The position numbers and the translations under genes are program-made. The notes below the pieces were generated by a model. The model had not been told where the DNA came from and ran no database searches. It saw only the letters and a program-made list of their open reading frames with translations. From Arcticibacterium sp964021845 (lineage in GTDB: Bacteria > Bacteroidota > Bacteroidia > Cytophagales > Spirosomataceae): 64,000 bases of DNA. Positions 33,077 through 42,857 of this stretch are shown one piece after another (the stretch's first letter is position 1; every line of letters begins with the position of its first letter). Location of the stretch: assembly GCF_964021845.1 (NCBI RefSeq), contig NZ_CAXHZC010000001.1:1302001-1366000 (forward strand). The letters run 5' to 3'.

Positions 33077-35893
33077 TTGAGAAGCACAGTACTTAAGGTA
33101 ATACTTGTCTTTCTTGTTACACAACTTTCAGCTTTTAGTCAAATAAGCTTAGACCTACCAATTAATAAATCGGTATTTCAAAGAAACAATAGTAATCAAG
33201 CAAAGCTTTATATAGCAGGGACCTATCAAAACCCTGTGGTTACTTCTATACAAGCTAGGTTGGTTACCCCTGGCACATCTACGCCTATTTCTGGTTTTGA
33301 TTGGCAAATAATTAAATCAAACCCCAGCAAGGGACAATTTCAAGGTCAACTAAACAACGTTCCTGCTGGATGGTATACCTTACAAGTTAGGTTGGTAAAT
33401 ACAAGTACCGTTTTAAGTAGTTCCAACGTTGACCGTGTTGGTGTAGGTGATGTCTATTTAATTTCAGGACAATCTAATGCAGCTGGTCAATTAACTTCTG
33501 AAGTTCTACCCCTTACCGATTTCTCGGAAAAAAGCCTTGCTCACAACCAGTATCAGGGCTGTGGAGCTACTTTTCCAAACTTTGCAGACTTAAGTCCAAT
33601 TACTCAAACTCATAAAATCTCCGGAACAGGGGAAAGCTCGTGGGCTTATAGTAGACTTGGAAGATTAATTGCAGAAAACCTCAACATACCCGTAGCTTTC
33701 TTTAATGGAGCTGCTAGCGGTACTAGTATAGAAAACTGGGTTGCAAGTTCCAATGGAAACGCAACAACGCACCCTTTTTTGCCGGGTCAACAGTATTGCA
33801 ACGGACAACCTAATGCTATTGGCTCTCCTTATAATATTTTCGACAAACCGCTTAAATACTATCCAGCTATTTACGGTGTACGTGCACTAATTTGGCAGCA
33901 AGGCGAGTCTGACAATTTTTTAAATACATCTAACGCCAACTATTCTTCAAGGCTAACCACATTTATTAATAAAACCAGGACAGAAATAGGTTCTACTTTA
34001 CCATGGATGGTATGTCGTTCAAGCTTTATTGACAATACCGTTGATGTTAATATTATTAATGCTCAAAACAGTGTCATCAACACCGTCAGCCAAGTTTTTG
34101 CTGGACCTACCACCGACAGCTATGTAGCAGCAGGTGACAGAATTGACAATGTCCATTTTGATACACAAGGGGTTTCTAAATTTGCAGACGGCCTTTACAA
34201 TTCTATCACAGTTGGAAACTTCCTCACTTCCTCCACACCTATACCATCAAAAGTAGTACCTGAACTCTCTATTAGTATTTTAAATGGCTCGGTTACGCTA
34301 TCTGCTCCAGGAGGTTACAGTAGTTACAAATGGGTTCCGGGAAATAACATTAACGCTAATGCTTTAGGTACAAGTGCTAGTTTTTCTAGCTCCAGCGGTA
34401 CCTACAGGTGTTACTTAACTGATGCCAATGGAAATATCACTATGAGTCAAGCTGTAAATGTTAATAACATTCTAAGTCAGCAGAGCCTTTCGAGTACCTT
34501 TGTAGATAGCCTGTACTTATCAAGCTACACACCTTTTAGTATTCAAAACGGGCTAGGGCCAGTTGCTTTTGACCAAAGTGCTGGGGCAACATTGAACGAA
34601 GGAGATGGCAGTACCATGGAAATTAATGGTATTTCGTTCAGCAAGGGAATTGGTACCCATTCTGGTTCTGAATTGGTCTATAAAATGAAAACGGGCTTTC
34701 ACTCTAGATTCAAAGCCTCTATAGGTATAGATGACGATTCTTTTAGTAATGCAAATGTCATTTTTAAAGTTTATGGTGAGAACACGTTGCTCTATACTAG
34801 CCCATCCCTAACTCATCTTTCAAATGCTTTACAAATCGATGTAAACATTGCAGGCTATTCAAGTATAAAATTAGTGGTAGAAAATAACGGAGGAAATATT
34901 TCAGCCAATCAAGCTGATTGGGCTAACGCACGTATTATATTCGATAAACCAAAAAACTTTACTGTTTCAAAGTTCTTTCCTTTATGTGTTGAACTCAATT
35001 GGTCAGCAGATACAGATATGAACGGTATAGCCAATTATCAGATTTTCAAAGATGACAATTTGCTAACCACCGTACCGGCCGGCACTTTGAATTACACTTT
35101 TACAGGTTTGAATGAATCAACTTCCTATAAGCTCAGCGTTAAAGCCATTGATATTTATGGCTACCAAAGCCCTAAAGTTGACACCTCAATAGTCACTCCA
35201 CAAATTTTCATTAACTACCCCTCTAGTCAAGTCTGTATTGGAAGTCTTATTCTTCCTGATTATTCGCCTAAAGGAGGTACATTCTCCATTAACAATAAGC
35301 CAGACTCCGTCACATTCAGCCTTGACCAAAATACAGGTGAAATTTTGTTTGGGTCTGATGGTTTTGTACAAATAAAATATATTTGGGGTGCCGGAACATC
35401 TTGCGAGGGTTTCCGTACTTTTTATCTTGGTGGACTTCTAAAGCCAAACGCTCCAACTATTGCTAATATCGCCGATAGCCTTATAAACAAAGGAAGCTCC
35501 CTTACATTTAACGCATCCGCATGTTCAGGTAGTTATACCTTAGAATGGCAAAACCAAAGTACAAATAGCTCTATTACGGTTTCTCCGAATGATACTACAA
35601 GCTATTATGCTTTCTGTAAAAATTCCACTTGCTATAGTGACACATCTAATATTGTAAAAGTTAAGGTTATTCCTGACTGCCCTAACAGCTTTAGTCTAGT
35701 TTCAACAAAAGATAATTTGAACTATGGCTCGAAATCCTTCTATTTTAATGCCGCTCAAACTATAAGTGCAACTAATAAACTTATAAATCCTACTGGAGCT
35801 TCATTCAAAGCTGGTAAAAACATTAAACTAAACCCTGGCTTTGAAATAAAGGCCGGCTCTGTCTTTTCGGCTACTATTGGCGGCTGTCCTTAA
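33077..35893 (+). CDS. Secreted SGNH carbohydrate esterase with NPCBM, FN3 and GCX-type C-terminus
   Basis: The protein has 938 residues from a TTG start; no in-frame ATG precedes the signal peptide (RSTVLKVILVFLVTQLSAFSQ), so TTG is the likely initiator. Residues 110-375 form a sialate-O-acetylesterase-like SGNH domain: ISGQSNAAGQ (Ser), IWQQGESDN and DNVHFDTQG (Asp-His). An NPCBM-like domain follows (about 490-620: GISFSKGIGTHSGSELVY), then a fibronectin type III domain, Ig-like modules and a C-terminal 3-coathanger stack ending GGCP-COOH. That ending matches the GCX_COOH surface-sorting tail of Bacteroidota. It probably deacetylates polysaccharide at the cell surface. Confidence 0.85.
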   Translation: MRSTVLKVILVFLVTQLSAFSQISLDLPINKSVFQRNNSNQAKLYIAGTYQNPVVTSIQARLVTPGTSTPISGFDWQIIKSNPSKGQFQGQLNNVPAGWYTLQVRLVNTSTVLSSSNVDRVGVGDVYLISGQSNAAGQLTSEVLPLTDFSEKSLAHNQYQGCGATFPNFADLSPITQTHKISGTGESSWAYSRLGRLIAENLNIPVAFFNGAASGTSIENWVASSNGNATTHPFLPGQQYCNGQPNAIGSPYNIFDKPLKYYPAIYGVRALIWQQGESDNFLNTSNANYSSRLTTFINKTRTEIGSTLPWMVCRSSFIDNTVDVNIINAQNSVINTVSQVFAGPTTDSYVAAGDRIDNVHFDTQGVSKFADGLYNSITVGNFLTSSTPIPSKVVPELSISILNGSVTLSAPGGYSSYKWVPGNNINANALGTSASFSSSSGTYRCYLTDANGNITMSQAVNVNNILSQQSLSSTFVDSLYLSSYTPFSIQNGLGPVAFDQSAGATLNEGDGSTMEINGISFSKGIGTHSGSELVYKMKTGFHSRFKASIGIDDDSFSNANVIFKVYGENTLLYTSPSLTHLSNALQIDVNIAGYSSIKLVVENNGGNISANQADWANARIIFDKPKNFTVSKFFPLCVELNWSADTDMNGIANYQIFKDDNLLTTVPAGTLNYTFTGLNESTSYKLSVKAIDIYGYQSPKVDTSIVTPQIFINYPSSQVCIGSLILPDYSPKGGTFSINNKPDSVTFSLDQNTGEILFGSDGFVQIKYIWGAGTSCEGFRTFYLGGLLKPNAPTIANIADSLINKGSSLTFNASACSGSYTLEWQNQSTNSSITVSPNDTTSYYAFCKNSTCYSDTSNIVKVKVIPDCPNSFSLVSTKDNLNYGSKSFYFNAAQTISATNKLINPTGASFKAGKNIKLNPGFEIKAGSVFSATIGGCP

Positions 35894-35921
35894 TTATTTT
35901 CTGACAAAAAACATTCAAAAC

Positions 35922-35973
35922 TGACAAACTGTCACAATTGTCTAGGCTTTTTGGCCTTGGCATATTGATTGTT
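35922..35973 (+). promoter_or_regulatory. Possible sigma-54 promoter with upstream palindrome, dnaK
   Basis: TGGCATATTGATTGTT at 35958-35973 fits the sigma-54 -24/-12 pattern (TGGCA, six bases, TTG), with T where C is usual in the -12 element. Twenty-three bases upstream lies the perfect palindrome TGACA-AAC-TGTCA (35922-35934), with an extra TGACA half-site at 35902. The order, operator then -24/-12 element then dnaK start 49 bases downstream, suggests activator-controlled heat-shock expression. Confidence 0.5.
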
Positions 35974-36021
35974 CATTACAATATCAAATACAATTAAGAA
36001 CTAATAAACGATAAATATAAC

Positions 36022-37950
36022 ATGGGAAAAATTATTGGAATTGACTTAGGAACAACTAACTCCTGTGTGGCAGTAATGGAGGGAAGCGAGCCTGTAGTAA
36101 TTGCCAACAGTGAAGGAGCTAGAACAACCCCTTCAATAGTGGCTTTTCTAGAAAACGGTGAGAAGAAAGTAGGTGCTCCTGCCAAACGCCAAGCCATCAC
36201 AAATCCAAAAAACACAATTGCTTCGGTAAAGCGTTTTATGGGTAAAAAGTATACTGACGTAGGTTCAGAACTTAAGACTATAGCTTACGATGTAGAAAAA
36301 GGTAATAACGACACACCAAGAGTAAGAATTGGTGATAGACAATATACTCCGCAAGAAATCTCTGCTTTCATTCTTCAAAAAATGAAGCAAACGGCAGAGG
36401 ATTATTTAGGAACAGAAGTAACTGAAGCTGTAATTACAGTACCTGCATACTTTAACGATTCTGAAAGACAGGCAACAAAGGAAGCAGGAACTATTGCGGG
36501 TCTTGAGGTTAAAAGAATTATTAATGAGCCTACTGCAGCAGCATTAGCATATGGTCTTGATAAGCAAGATAAAGATGCTACCGTAGCGGTATTTGACCTT
36601 GGTGGTGGAACATTTGACGTTTCTATCCTTGAATTAGGTGATGGTGTTTTTGAAGTTAAAGCTACAGACGGTGACACGCACTTAGGTGGTGATGACTTTG
36701 ACCAAGTAATTATAGAGTGGCTAGCTGACGAGTTTAAAAAAGACGAAGGTGTGGACTTGCGTCATGATGCTATGGCATTACAACGTTTGAAAGAAGCAGC
36801 AGAGAAAGCTAAAATGGAACTTTCAAGCTCTTCTCAAGCAGAAATCAACTTACCTTACATCTTCCCTGTAGATGGTGTACCTAAGCACTTAGTACGTTCT
36901 TTATCGAGAGCTAAATTTGAGCAATTGGCAGACACATTATTCACAAGAATGATGGAGCCATGCAAGAGAGCTATGAAAAACGCAGGTATTTCAAACAGCC
37001 AGATTGACGAAATCATTCTAGTAGGAGGTTCTACCAGAATTCCTAAAGTTCAGGAAGAAGTTGAGAAATTCTGGGGTAAGAAACCTTCGAAAGGTGTTAA
37101 TCCTGATGAGGCTGTAGCTGTAGGTGCCGCTATTCAAGGTGGTGTTTTAACTGGAGAAGTGAAAGATATTCTTTTATTAGACGTTATTCCTCTTTCTTTA
37201 GGTATTGAAACTATGGGAAGTGTGTTTACTAAGATGATTGAGTCTAACACCACTATTCCTACCAAGAAAGTAGAAGTATTCTCTACTGCTGCTGATAATC
37301 AACCATCTGTAGAACTTCATGTTCTTCAAGGTGAGCGACCATTAGCTAATCAAAATAAATCTTTAGGTAGATTCCACTTAGATGGTATTCCGCCAGCAGG
37401 AAGAGGTATTCCTCAAATTGAAGTAACGTTTGATGTAGATGCTAATGGTATCTTAAATGTTACAGCTAAAGACAAAGGAACAGGAAAAGAACAGAATATT
37501 CGTATTGAAGCTTCTTCTGGATTATCTGACGAAGAAATTCAAAAGATGCGTGACGAAGCCAAAGCAAACGAAGAGTCTGACAAAGCTGAGAAAGAGAAGA
37601 TTGAAAAAGTAAACGCAGCTGACGCAATGGTATTCTCTACGGAGAAACAATTGAAGGAGTATGGCGATAAACTTTCTGAGCCAAACAAAACGGCTATTGA
37701 AGGTGCTTTAACTGAGCTTAAAGCTGCTCACGCTTCTGCTGACTTAACTGCTATTGATGGAGCAATGGAGAAAATCAATGCCGCATGGCAAGCAGCTTCT
37801 CAAGAGATTTACGCAGCTCAACAAGCTGAAGGTGGTGCTGCTGACCCTATGGGTGGTGCTCCAGGTGCTGACGCAGGTGCAGCTCCTTCTGAAGATGAAG
37901 GCGTAACTGATGTTAACTTTGAAGAAGTAACAGACGAAACAAAGGCTTAA
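36022..37950 (+). CDS. dnaK: Molecular chaperone DnaK (Hsp70)
   Basis: A 642-residue Hsp70. The ATPase domain shows IGIDLGTTNSCVAVMEG, the phosphate 2 loop FDLGGGTFDVS and the adenosine loop LVGGSTRIP. The linker KDILLLDVIPLSLGIET leads to the substrate-binding domain. The C-terminal tail is rich in Gly, Ala and acidic residues, as in other Bacteroidota. dnaJ and grpE are not adjacent. A strong terminator follows at 37975. Confidence 0.98.
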   Translation: MGKIIGIDLGTTNSCVAVMEGSEPVVIANSEGARTTPSIVAFLENGEKKVGAPAKRQAITNPKNTIASVKRFMGKKYTDVGSELKTIAYDVEKGNNDTPRVRIGDRQYTPQEISAFILQKMKQTAEDYLGTEVTEAVITVPAYFNDSERQATKEAGTIAGLEVKRIINEPTAAALAYGLDKQDKDATVAVFDLGGGTFDVSILELGDGVFEVKATDGDTHLGGDDFDQVIIEWLADEFKKDEGVDLRHDAMALQRLKEAAEKAKMELSSSSQAEINLPYIFPVDGVPKHLVRSLSRAKFEQLADTLFTRMMEPCKRAMKNAGISNSQIDEIILVGGSTRIPKVQEEVEKFWGKKPSKGVNPDEAVAVGAAIQGGVLTGEVKDILLLDVIPLSLGIETMGSVFTKMIESNTTIPTKKVEVFSTAADNQPSVELHVLQGERPLANQNKSLGRFHLDGIPPAGRGIPQIEVTFDVDANGILNVTAKDKGTGKEQNIRIEASSGLSDEEIQKMRDEAKANEESDKAEKEKIEKVNAADAMVFSTEKQLKEYGDKLSEPNKTAIEGALTELKAAHASADLTAIDGAMEKINAAWQAASQEIYAAQQAEGGAADPMGGAPGADAGAAPSEDEGVTDVNFEEVTDETKA

Positions 37951-37974
37951 TATCAAAAGCCAATATATTATAGT

Positions 37975-38014
37975 AAAAGCGAGTTCCAGAAAATCTGGAA
38001 CTCGCTTTTTTTTT
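37975..38014 (+). terminator. dnaK terminator
   Basis: A 16-bp perfect stem (AAAAGCGAGTTCCAGA with TCTGGAACTCGCTTTT), three-base loop and a run of nine T residues. Confidence 0.95.
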
Positions 38015-38100
38015 GCCAAAACTAACACTCATAATACATTCATAGAATAATGACCTGAAAAGGTCTTAATTTGCTACTCATATTTACCAAACAGCCCTAT

Positions 38101-39036
38101 ATGAAAACTTTCGAAAAATTATTACTAAGCTTTGCTCTACCTTTTTTGCTTCTTTCTTGCTCCCAAAAATCAGAAAATGAAAATACTGTAGCAGATACAG
38201 CAAAGCCAAAATACTCTTTAGCCCAGTGGTCTTTTAATAGAGAATTAAAGGCTGGTGAAATGAATACCGTTGATTTTATTAATGCCGCAGCTGAAATGGA
38301 CTTTGAGGGTGTAGAATACGTCTCTCAGTTTTTTCAGGACAAAGTCTCAGATTTTGAATATTTGGACACCTTAAAAAATGCCGCGGAAAAAGCTGGTATT
38401 TTAAATTTGATGATTCAGGTAGACGAAATTGGGCATTTATGTGCATCTAATGACGAAGAAAGAAACGCCGCTGTGGAATTGGGCAAAAAGTGGGTGGATG
38501 CTAGTAAATACCTTGGCTGCACCAGTATGCGAGTAAATGCTCATGGTGATGGTACTCCAGAGGAGATGAAAATACAAGCAATAGATGGCATAGGTAGTTT
38601 AGCAGATTATGCCAATGAAAAAGGCATAAAACTAATAGTAGAAAATCATGGTAGCATGTCGAGCAATGGAGCATGGCTCGCCGACTTGATAGCTCAACTT
38701 TCAGATAAAAATGTAGGTACTTTAGATGATTTCCACAACTGGTGTTATGAAACTATTAGTGGCTCTATTTGGGGACCATGTGCCAAAGAATATGATTACT
38801 ACAAAGGCTTTGAAGAGTTAATAGGCACCGCAGAAGGTGTTAGTGTCAAAGCATTTAGGTTTGACTCATTAGGAAACGAGCCAGACCTAGATTTCCCGAG
38901 ATTCTTTAAAATCATGAAAGAAGCTGGTTATGATGGTTACCTCGGAATTGAATACGAAGGTAATGACCTTTCTTCCAAAGCCGGTATCCTTAAAACTAAA
39001 GCCTTGGCTGAGAAAACTTTAAATGGTCTAAACTAA
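38101..39036 (+). CDS. Sugar phosphate isomerase/epimerase-like lipoprotein (xylose-isomerase-like TIM barrel)
   Basis: I use the ATG at 38101, which opens a lipoprotein signal peptide (lipobox LLSC, Cys about residue 20), not the TTG at 38071. The mature part is an AP-endonuclease-2/xylose-isomerase-like barrel. Candidate metal ligands are in GVEYVSQF, IVENHGSMSS, TLDDFHNWC and LGIEYEG. Exported members of this family act in carbohydrate processing, but the substrate here is unknown. Its 3' end overlaps that of the convergent monooxygenase gene by nine bases. Confidence 0.82.
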   Translation: MKTFEKLLLSFALPFLLLSCSQKSENENTVADTAKPKYSLAQWSFNRELKAGEMNTVDFINAAAEMDFEGVEYVSQFFQDKVSDFEYLDTLKNAAEKAGILNLMIQVDEIGHLCASNDEERNAAVELGKKWVDASKYLGCTSMRVNAHGDGTPEEMKIQAIDGIGSLADYANEKGIKLIVENHGSMSSNGAWLADLIAQLSDKNVGTLDDFHNWCYETISGSIWGPCAKEYDYYKGFEELIGTAEGVSVKAFRFDSLGNEPDLDFPRFFKIMKEAGYDGYLGIEYEGNDLSSKAGILKTKALAEKTLNGLN

Positions 39037-39309
39037 GTCCAGAAAAGTAAGAACAGTTGGTTTTTCCATTAAATGTGCATTTGAGGCCATAGCCTTTATA
39101 TATGGTTGCTCTCCGTGATATTCAAAAGCAGCCTGGTCTTTAAATTGTTCATAGAATCTGAAAATGTGAGGATTCTCAATTTCTTGATGGAGTACATATT
39201 GAATATTACCAGGTTCTTGTGTAGTATGCTTAACTAAGTTTTGAAGTGCTGCTTTAACTTCTTCTACTGCATCCTTCTTGGCCGTTATTGTTGCAATTAA
39301 TGTTATCAT
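39028..39309 (-). CDS. Antibiotic biosynthesis monooxygenase-family protein (YgiN-like)
   Basis: A 93-residue ferredoxin-like protein of the ABM family: ITLIATITAKKDAVEEVKAAL, YVLHQEIENPHIFRFYEQFKDQAAFEYH and the conserved final strand. Relatives include the quinol monooxygenase YgiN; many have no known substrate. It has no signal peptide and is monocistronic. Confidence 0.88.
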   Translation of the reverse strand: MITLIATITAKKDAVEEVKAALQNLVKHTTQEPGNIQYVLHQEIENPHIFRFYEQFKDQAAFEYHGEQPYIKAMASNAHLMEKPTVLTFLDLV

Positions 39310-39669
39310 TTCTTTGGCTATAAGCTTATAAAGCTCTTTGGTTTGGTTTATCCGTTAGTTTAAATTTATACATTTCCTTAAGGAAAAAGCACATCAATAT
39401 TCATAAAGCTTTGCTCAATTCTTAGCGAAATGCTTTTCAGGCGAAAGATACTATTTTGTTTGTTACCAATAAAACAGCCTCTTCAATTTATTAGGCCACA
39501 TTGAGCATAAGATTTCGATAATTAAAGATGACTTAAAACCCTATCTTGGTAAATAAAGTATCAATTCATACTGACTAAAAAACCATTCATCCAAAAGTTC
39601 TTTTGGTGGCTTGGTTATTGAACTAAAAATCACGTAAGACCATTAGGTACACTAACCATTATAAGAAAG
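39310..39669. other. 360-bp intergenic region, no gene seen
   Basis: AT-rich spacer between the divergent monooxygenase and histidine kinase genes. The only structure noted is a 14-bp palindrome TTTCCTTAAGGAAA near 39374. No ORF with protein-like composition, tRNA or clear promoter was recognised. Confidence 0.5.
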
Positions 39670-40896
39670 ATGAACATTCAAGACGTCCATTTAAAAGAGA
39701 AAGAAAGACAAGCTGAACTAGCCTCCTACTCTATTCTAGATTCATTGCCTGAAGAGGACTTTGACAACCTTACGGCTATTGCATCTGAAATTTGTGACAC
39801 TCCAATTTCTCTTATCAGTTTAATTGATAACAATAGGCAATGGTTTAAATCTAAACAAGGAGTTTTAGCTGAAGAAACTCCTCGCGAATTTGCATTTTGC
39901 TCTCATGCTATTGAGGATGAGGAAAACATTTTTGTTATAGAAGATGCTAGAGAAGATAAACGATTCAAATTCAACCCTTTGGTAACAGGAGAGCCAAATG
40001 TGGTTTTTTATGCCGGAGTACCACTGGTTACAGAAAATGGATATGCTCTGGGGACCCTCTGCGTAATTGATAGTAAGCCCAAAGTATTAACAGAAAAACA
40101 GTTAAACTCGCTAAGGGCATTATCTAATCAGGTAATGAAACTTATGGAACTTAGAAAGAAAAAAATTCAGCTAGAGGATACCCTACAAAACCTAAAAGAA
40201 CGAAACGAAGAATTAGAAAGATATGAATTTATTTCTGTTCATGATTTAAAAACTCCATTGGTCAGTATTTCTTCTATGACCCAGCTAATAGCCCATCAAT
40301 ATGGTTCTTTAATGGGTGAAAATGGCTTGGAAATGTTAGATAGTATCCAAAATTCAAGTCAAAAACTTAAAAACCTAATAAGTGGTCTGCTAGAATTTAA
40401 CCAAAAAGAAAACCAACTTAATGAATCCAAAACATGGATTAATCTAAGTATTTTGATATCAGAGATAGACCAAATTTTCAGTTTGGACGATCAGCTAAGC
40501 ATAAAACTAAACTCAGACATTCAAGAAATATACGCCAACAAAGCCGCTTCTCATCAACTTATAATAAATCTAATAGCCAACACGCTTAAGGCTAGAGAAC
40601 AGATGGTTTATGATATAGAAATTACCATAGCTGAAGATGAAACACATTATAGGTTTAGCTCAAAAGATGTGAGTACAAAAGAAGACTTAAAAAGTCATCA
40701 ACGACAGTTTCAGCTAATTGAAAAGCTATCTGGAAAAGATAAGTTTGGGAAAATTGGCAATGGTATCGGTTTAGCTACAGTGCATAAAATTGTAGAAAAG
40801 AACGGTGGAAAGGTAGAAATGCAAACTTCAGCCAATGGGAAAAACCAGTTTGTCTTTACACTAGAAAAATCAGAAGTAACAGAAATAGTCAAATAG
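39670..40896 (+). CDS. Soluble GAF-domain histidine kinase with degenerate ATP lid
   Basis: A 408-residue cytoplasmic sensor. Residues 20-165 are a GAF domain (AFCSHAIEDEENIFVIEDA, YAGVPLVTENGYALGTLCVID). A coiled coil follows, then a HisKA-type dimerisation helix with phospho-acceptor His191 (FISVHDLKTPL) and an HATPase domain. The N box reads INLIANTLKAR and the last glycine box GNGIGLATVHKIVEKNGG is good. The first glycine box, normally DxGxG, reads DVSTK. ATP binding may be impaired. No response regulator gene is nearby. Confidence 0.85.
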   Translation: MNIQDVHLKEKERQAELASYSILDSLPEEDFDNLTAIASEICDTPISLISLIDNNRQWFKSKQGVLAEETPREFAFCSHAIEDEENIFVIEDAREDKRFKFNPLVTGEPNVVFYAGVPLVTENGYALGTLCVIDSKPKVLTEKQLNSLRALSNQVMKLMELRKKKIQLEDTLQNLKERNEELERYEFISVHDLKTPLVSISSMTQLIAHQYGSLMGENGLEMLDSIQNSSQKLKNLISGLLEFNQKENQLNESKTWINLSILISEIDQIFSLDDQLSIKLNSDIQEIYANKAASHQLIINLIANTLKAREQMVYDIEITIAEDETHYRFSSKDVSTKEDLKSHQRQFQLIEKLSGKDKFGKIGNGIGLATVHKIVEKNGGKVEMQTSANGKNQFVFTLEKSEVTEIVK

Positions 40897-41158
40897 AAAC
40901 TTAGGTAAAAATATATCCTATAAACGCATTCAATTTAACATTCTAAGAGTTTATACCTTTCATAACAACGACTAGAATAATATTTTCAATATTAAGAAAA
41001 TTGCAAAATATTATATCTATAACAGATAAAAACTCAATATTTTTACCACTAAAACTAGCAATACTTGCACTAAATCAACTTTCTAATAACGCTACCTTGA
41101 AAATTAGTAAGTCATGACTTTAATTGGGTCAAAATAACTCTTAACCCAAGCCTTAATC

Positions 41159-42802
41159 ATGATTAAAAAGTATTCTAATGCTCTATTTTTAGCAATTCTC
41201 TGTTTCTGCTATTCAGTAAGTGCTCAGAAAACAGAAGCCGATTTCCCTGTTTTGGAAACCATTAATCCTTTAAACATTAAAGGACATATGACCTTTCTTT
41301 CTGAAGATGCCCTACTAGGAAGACCACCAGGAAGCCCTGGCTTTGAAATAGCCTCAAATTATGTAAAATCTCAATTTATCTCTTTAGGACTCAAACCTGC
41401 CAACGAGGGCTCTTATTACCAGAAAGTACCATTAATACATGGAACCATAGACAACGATAACAGTTCCGTAAGCCTTAACATTGATGGGAAAAATACCGCA
41501 ATTACGCTTTCCGAAGACATTATACTTTCACCCAATTATGACAAATCAATTTCTGAAGTTTCGGCTCCTTTAGTTTTTGTAGGCTACGGAATTACCGCTC
41601 CAGAATTTAATTATGATGACTATAAAGGCATTGATGTCAAAGGAAAAATAGTGGTTTATATTGCTTCAGCACCAAACACCTTTCCAAATAGCGAAAGAGC
41701 TTATTATTCGTTTGCTACAAAGTATCAAACGGCCATTAATAACGGAGCAGTGGGTATAATTAGCTTTATGCACCCATCAAACACACGAAGAACTTGGGCT
41801 TCATCAGTTAGTAGGTCTAAAAATGGGAGTTACAAATGGCAAAACCCTGAAGGGTTAATAGCAGGTTCCTATCCCGAAATAAAGGCAACTGCACTTTTTA
41901 ACAATACCCAGCTGGATAAGATTTTTGCTAAAACAAAAGACAAATTTGACGAAGCCATGAAACTTTTTGAAGAAGGTAAGTCTATTTCATTTCCTATGAA
42001 TATAGCTGCCACTATCAAAGTAGCTACAAAATCTAAACTAGTACCAAGTCACAATCTTCTAGGTGAGATAACAGGTACAGACCCTGAACTAAAAGATGAA
42101 TACATGGTTTATGCCGCACATGTTGACCATCTAGGTGTAGGAAGAGCAATAAATGGAGACTCCATCTATAATGGAGCTCATGACAATGCCTCAGGCGTGG
42201 CAATTCTATTAGAAATAGCAAAAACATTTCAAGCTTTAAAAGAAAAGCCAAAACGTTCTATACTATTTGCCGTGGTAACAGCGGAAGAATCTGGATTACT
42301 TGGTTCTGATTACTTGGCCAATAACCCGCCGAAAGGAAAAGAAAAAATGGTAGCTACCATAGCTATGGATATGCCATTCTTTTTTCATCCTATTTTAGAT
42401 ATTGTGCCCTACGGTGCGGTACACTCAAGCCTTGGAAACCAAACCAAGGAGGTGGCAGGTATCTTAGGTTTGAAAATTAGCCCAGACCCTTTTCCTGAAC
42501 AGGTAATTTTCATCAGAAGTGACCATTTTAGTTTTATTAAGAAAGGTATACCTGCATTATTTATAAAAAGCGGTTTTATGACGGTACCAGAAGACACCGT
42601 AGACCGCTCTGTATCAGATGTAATGTGGCGACGAACGCATTATCACACTCCGCAAGATGACATGAATCAGGATTTTGATTTTAATGCAGCAGCTACCCAC
42701 GTTAAGATAGATTTCTTGATTGGCTACTTGGTAGCCAATGAGATTAGTATTCCCAAATGGAATGTTGGCGATTTCTTTGGAAACAAACTTGGCAAAAAGT
42801 AG
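41159..42802 (+). CDS. Exported M28-family zinc aminopeptidase with PA domain
   Basis: A 547-residue protein with a signal peptide (CFCYSVSAQ). An inserted protease-associated domain lies at about residues 110-270 (DYKGIDVKGKIVVYIASAP). The M28 catalytic core follows: AHVDHLG, GAHDNASGVA, TAEESGLLGSDYL (general base Glu) and SDHFSFIKKGIPALF supply the two-zinc site. It probably trims peptides in the periplasm or outside the cell. A perfect-stem terminator shared with the convergent pfpI-like gene follows. Confidence 0.9.
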   Translation: MIKKYSNALFLAILCFCYSVSAQKTEADFPVLETINPLNIKGHMTFLSEDALLGRPPGSPGFEIASNYVKSQFISLGLKPANEGSYYQKVPLIHGTIDNDNSSVSLNIDGKNTAITLSEDIILSPNYDKSISEVSAPLVFVGYGITAPEFNYDDYKGIDVKGKIVVYIASAPNTFPNSERAYYSFATKYQTAINNGAVGIISFMHPSNTRRTWASSVSRSKNGSYKWQNPEGLIAGSYPEIKATALFNNTQLDKIFAKTKDKFDEAMKLFEEGKSISFPMNIAATIKVATKSKLVPSHNLLGEITGTDPELKDEYMVYAAHVDHLGVGRAINGDSIYNGAHDNASGVAILLEIAKTFQALKEKPKRSILFAVVTAEESGLLGSDYLANNPPKGKEKMVATIAMDMPFFFHPILDIVPYGAVHSSLGNQTKEVAGILGLKISPDPFPEQVIFIRSDHFSFIKKGIPALFIKSGFMTVPEDTVDRSVSDVMWRRTHYHTPQDDMNQDFDFNAAATHVKIDFLIGYLVANEISIPKWNVGDFFGNKLGKK

Positions 42803-42812
42803 ATAAAGTCAA

Positions 42813-42852
42813 TTACGGAAAAACAGCGGTTAAGTTCGCTGTTTTTCCGTAA
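42813..42852. terminator. Bidirectional terminator, 16-bp perfect stem
   Basis: TTACGGAAAAACAGCG and CGCTGTTTTTCCGTAA pair exactly around an eight-base loop. It lies between the stops of the convergent M28 and PfpI genes (42802 and 42858). It lacks a long T tail, but T5 tracts occur within the stem. Confidence 0.75.
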
Positions 42853-42857
42853 GCCAA

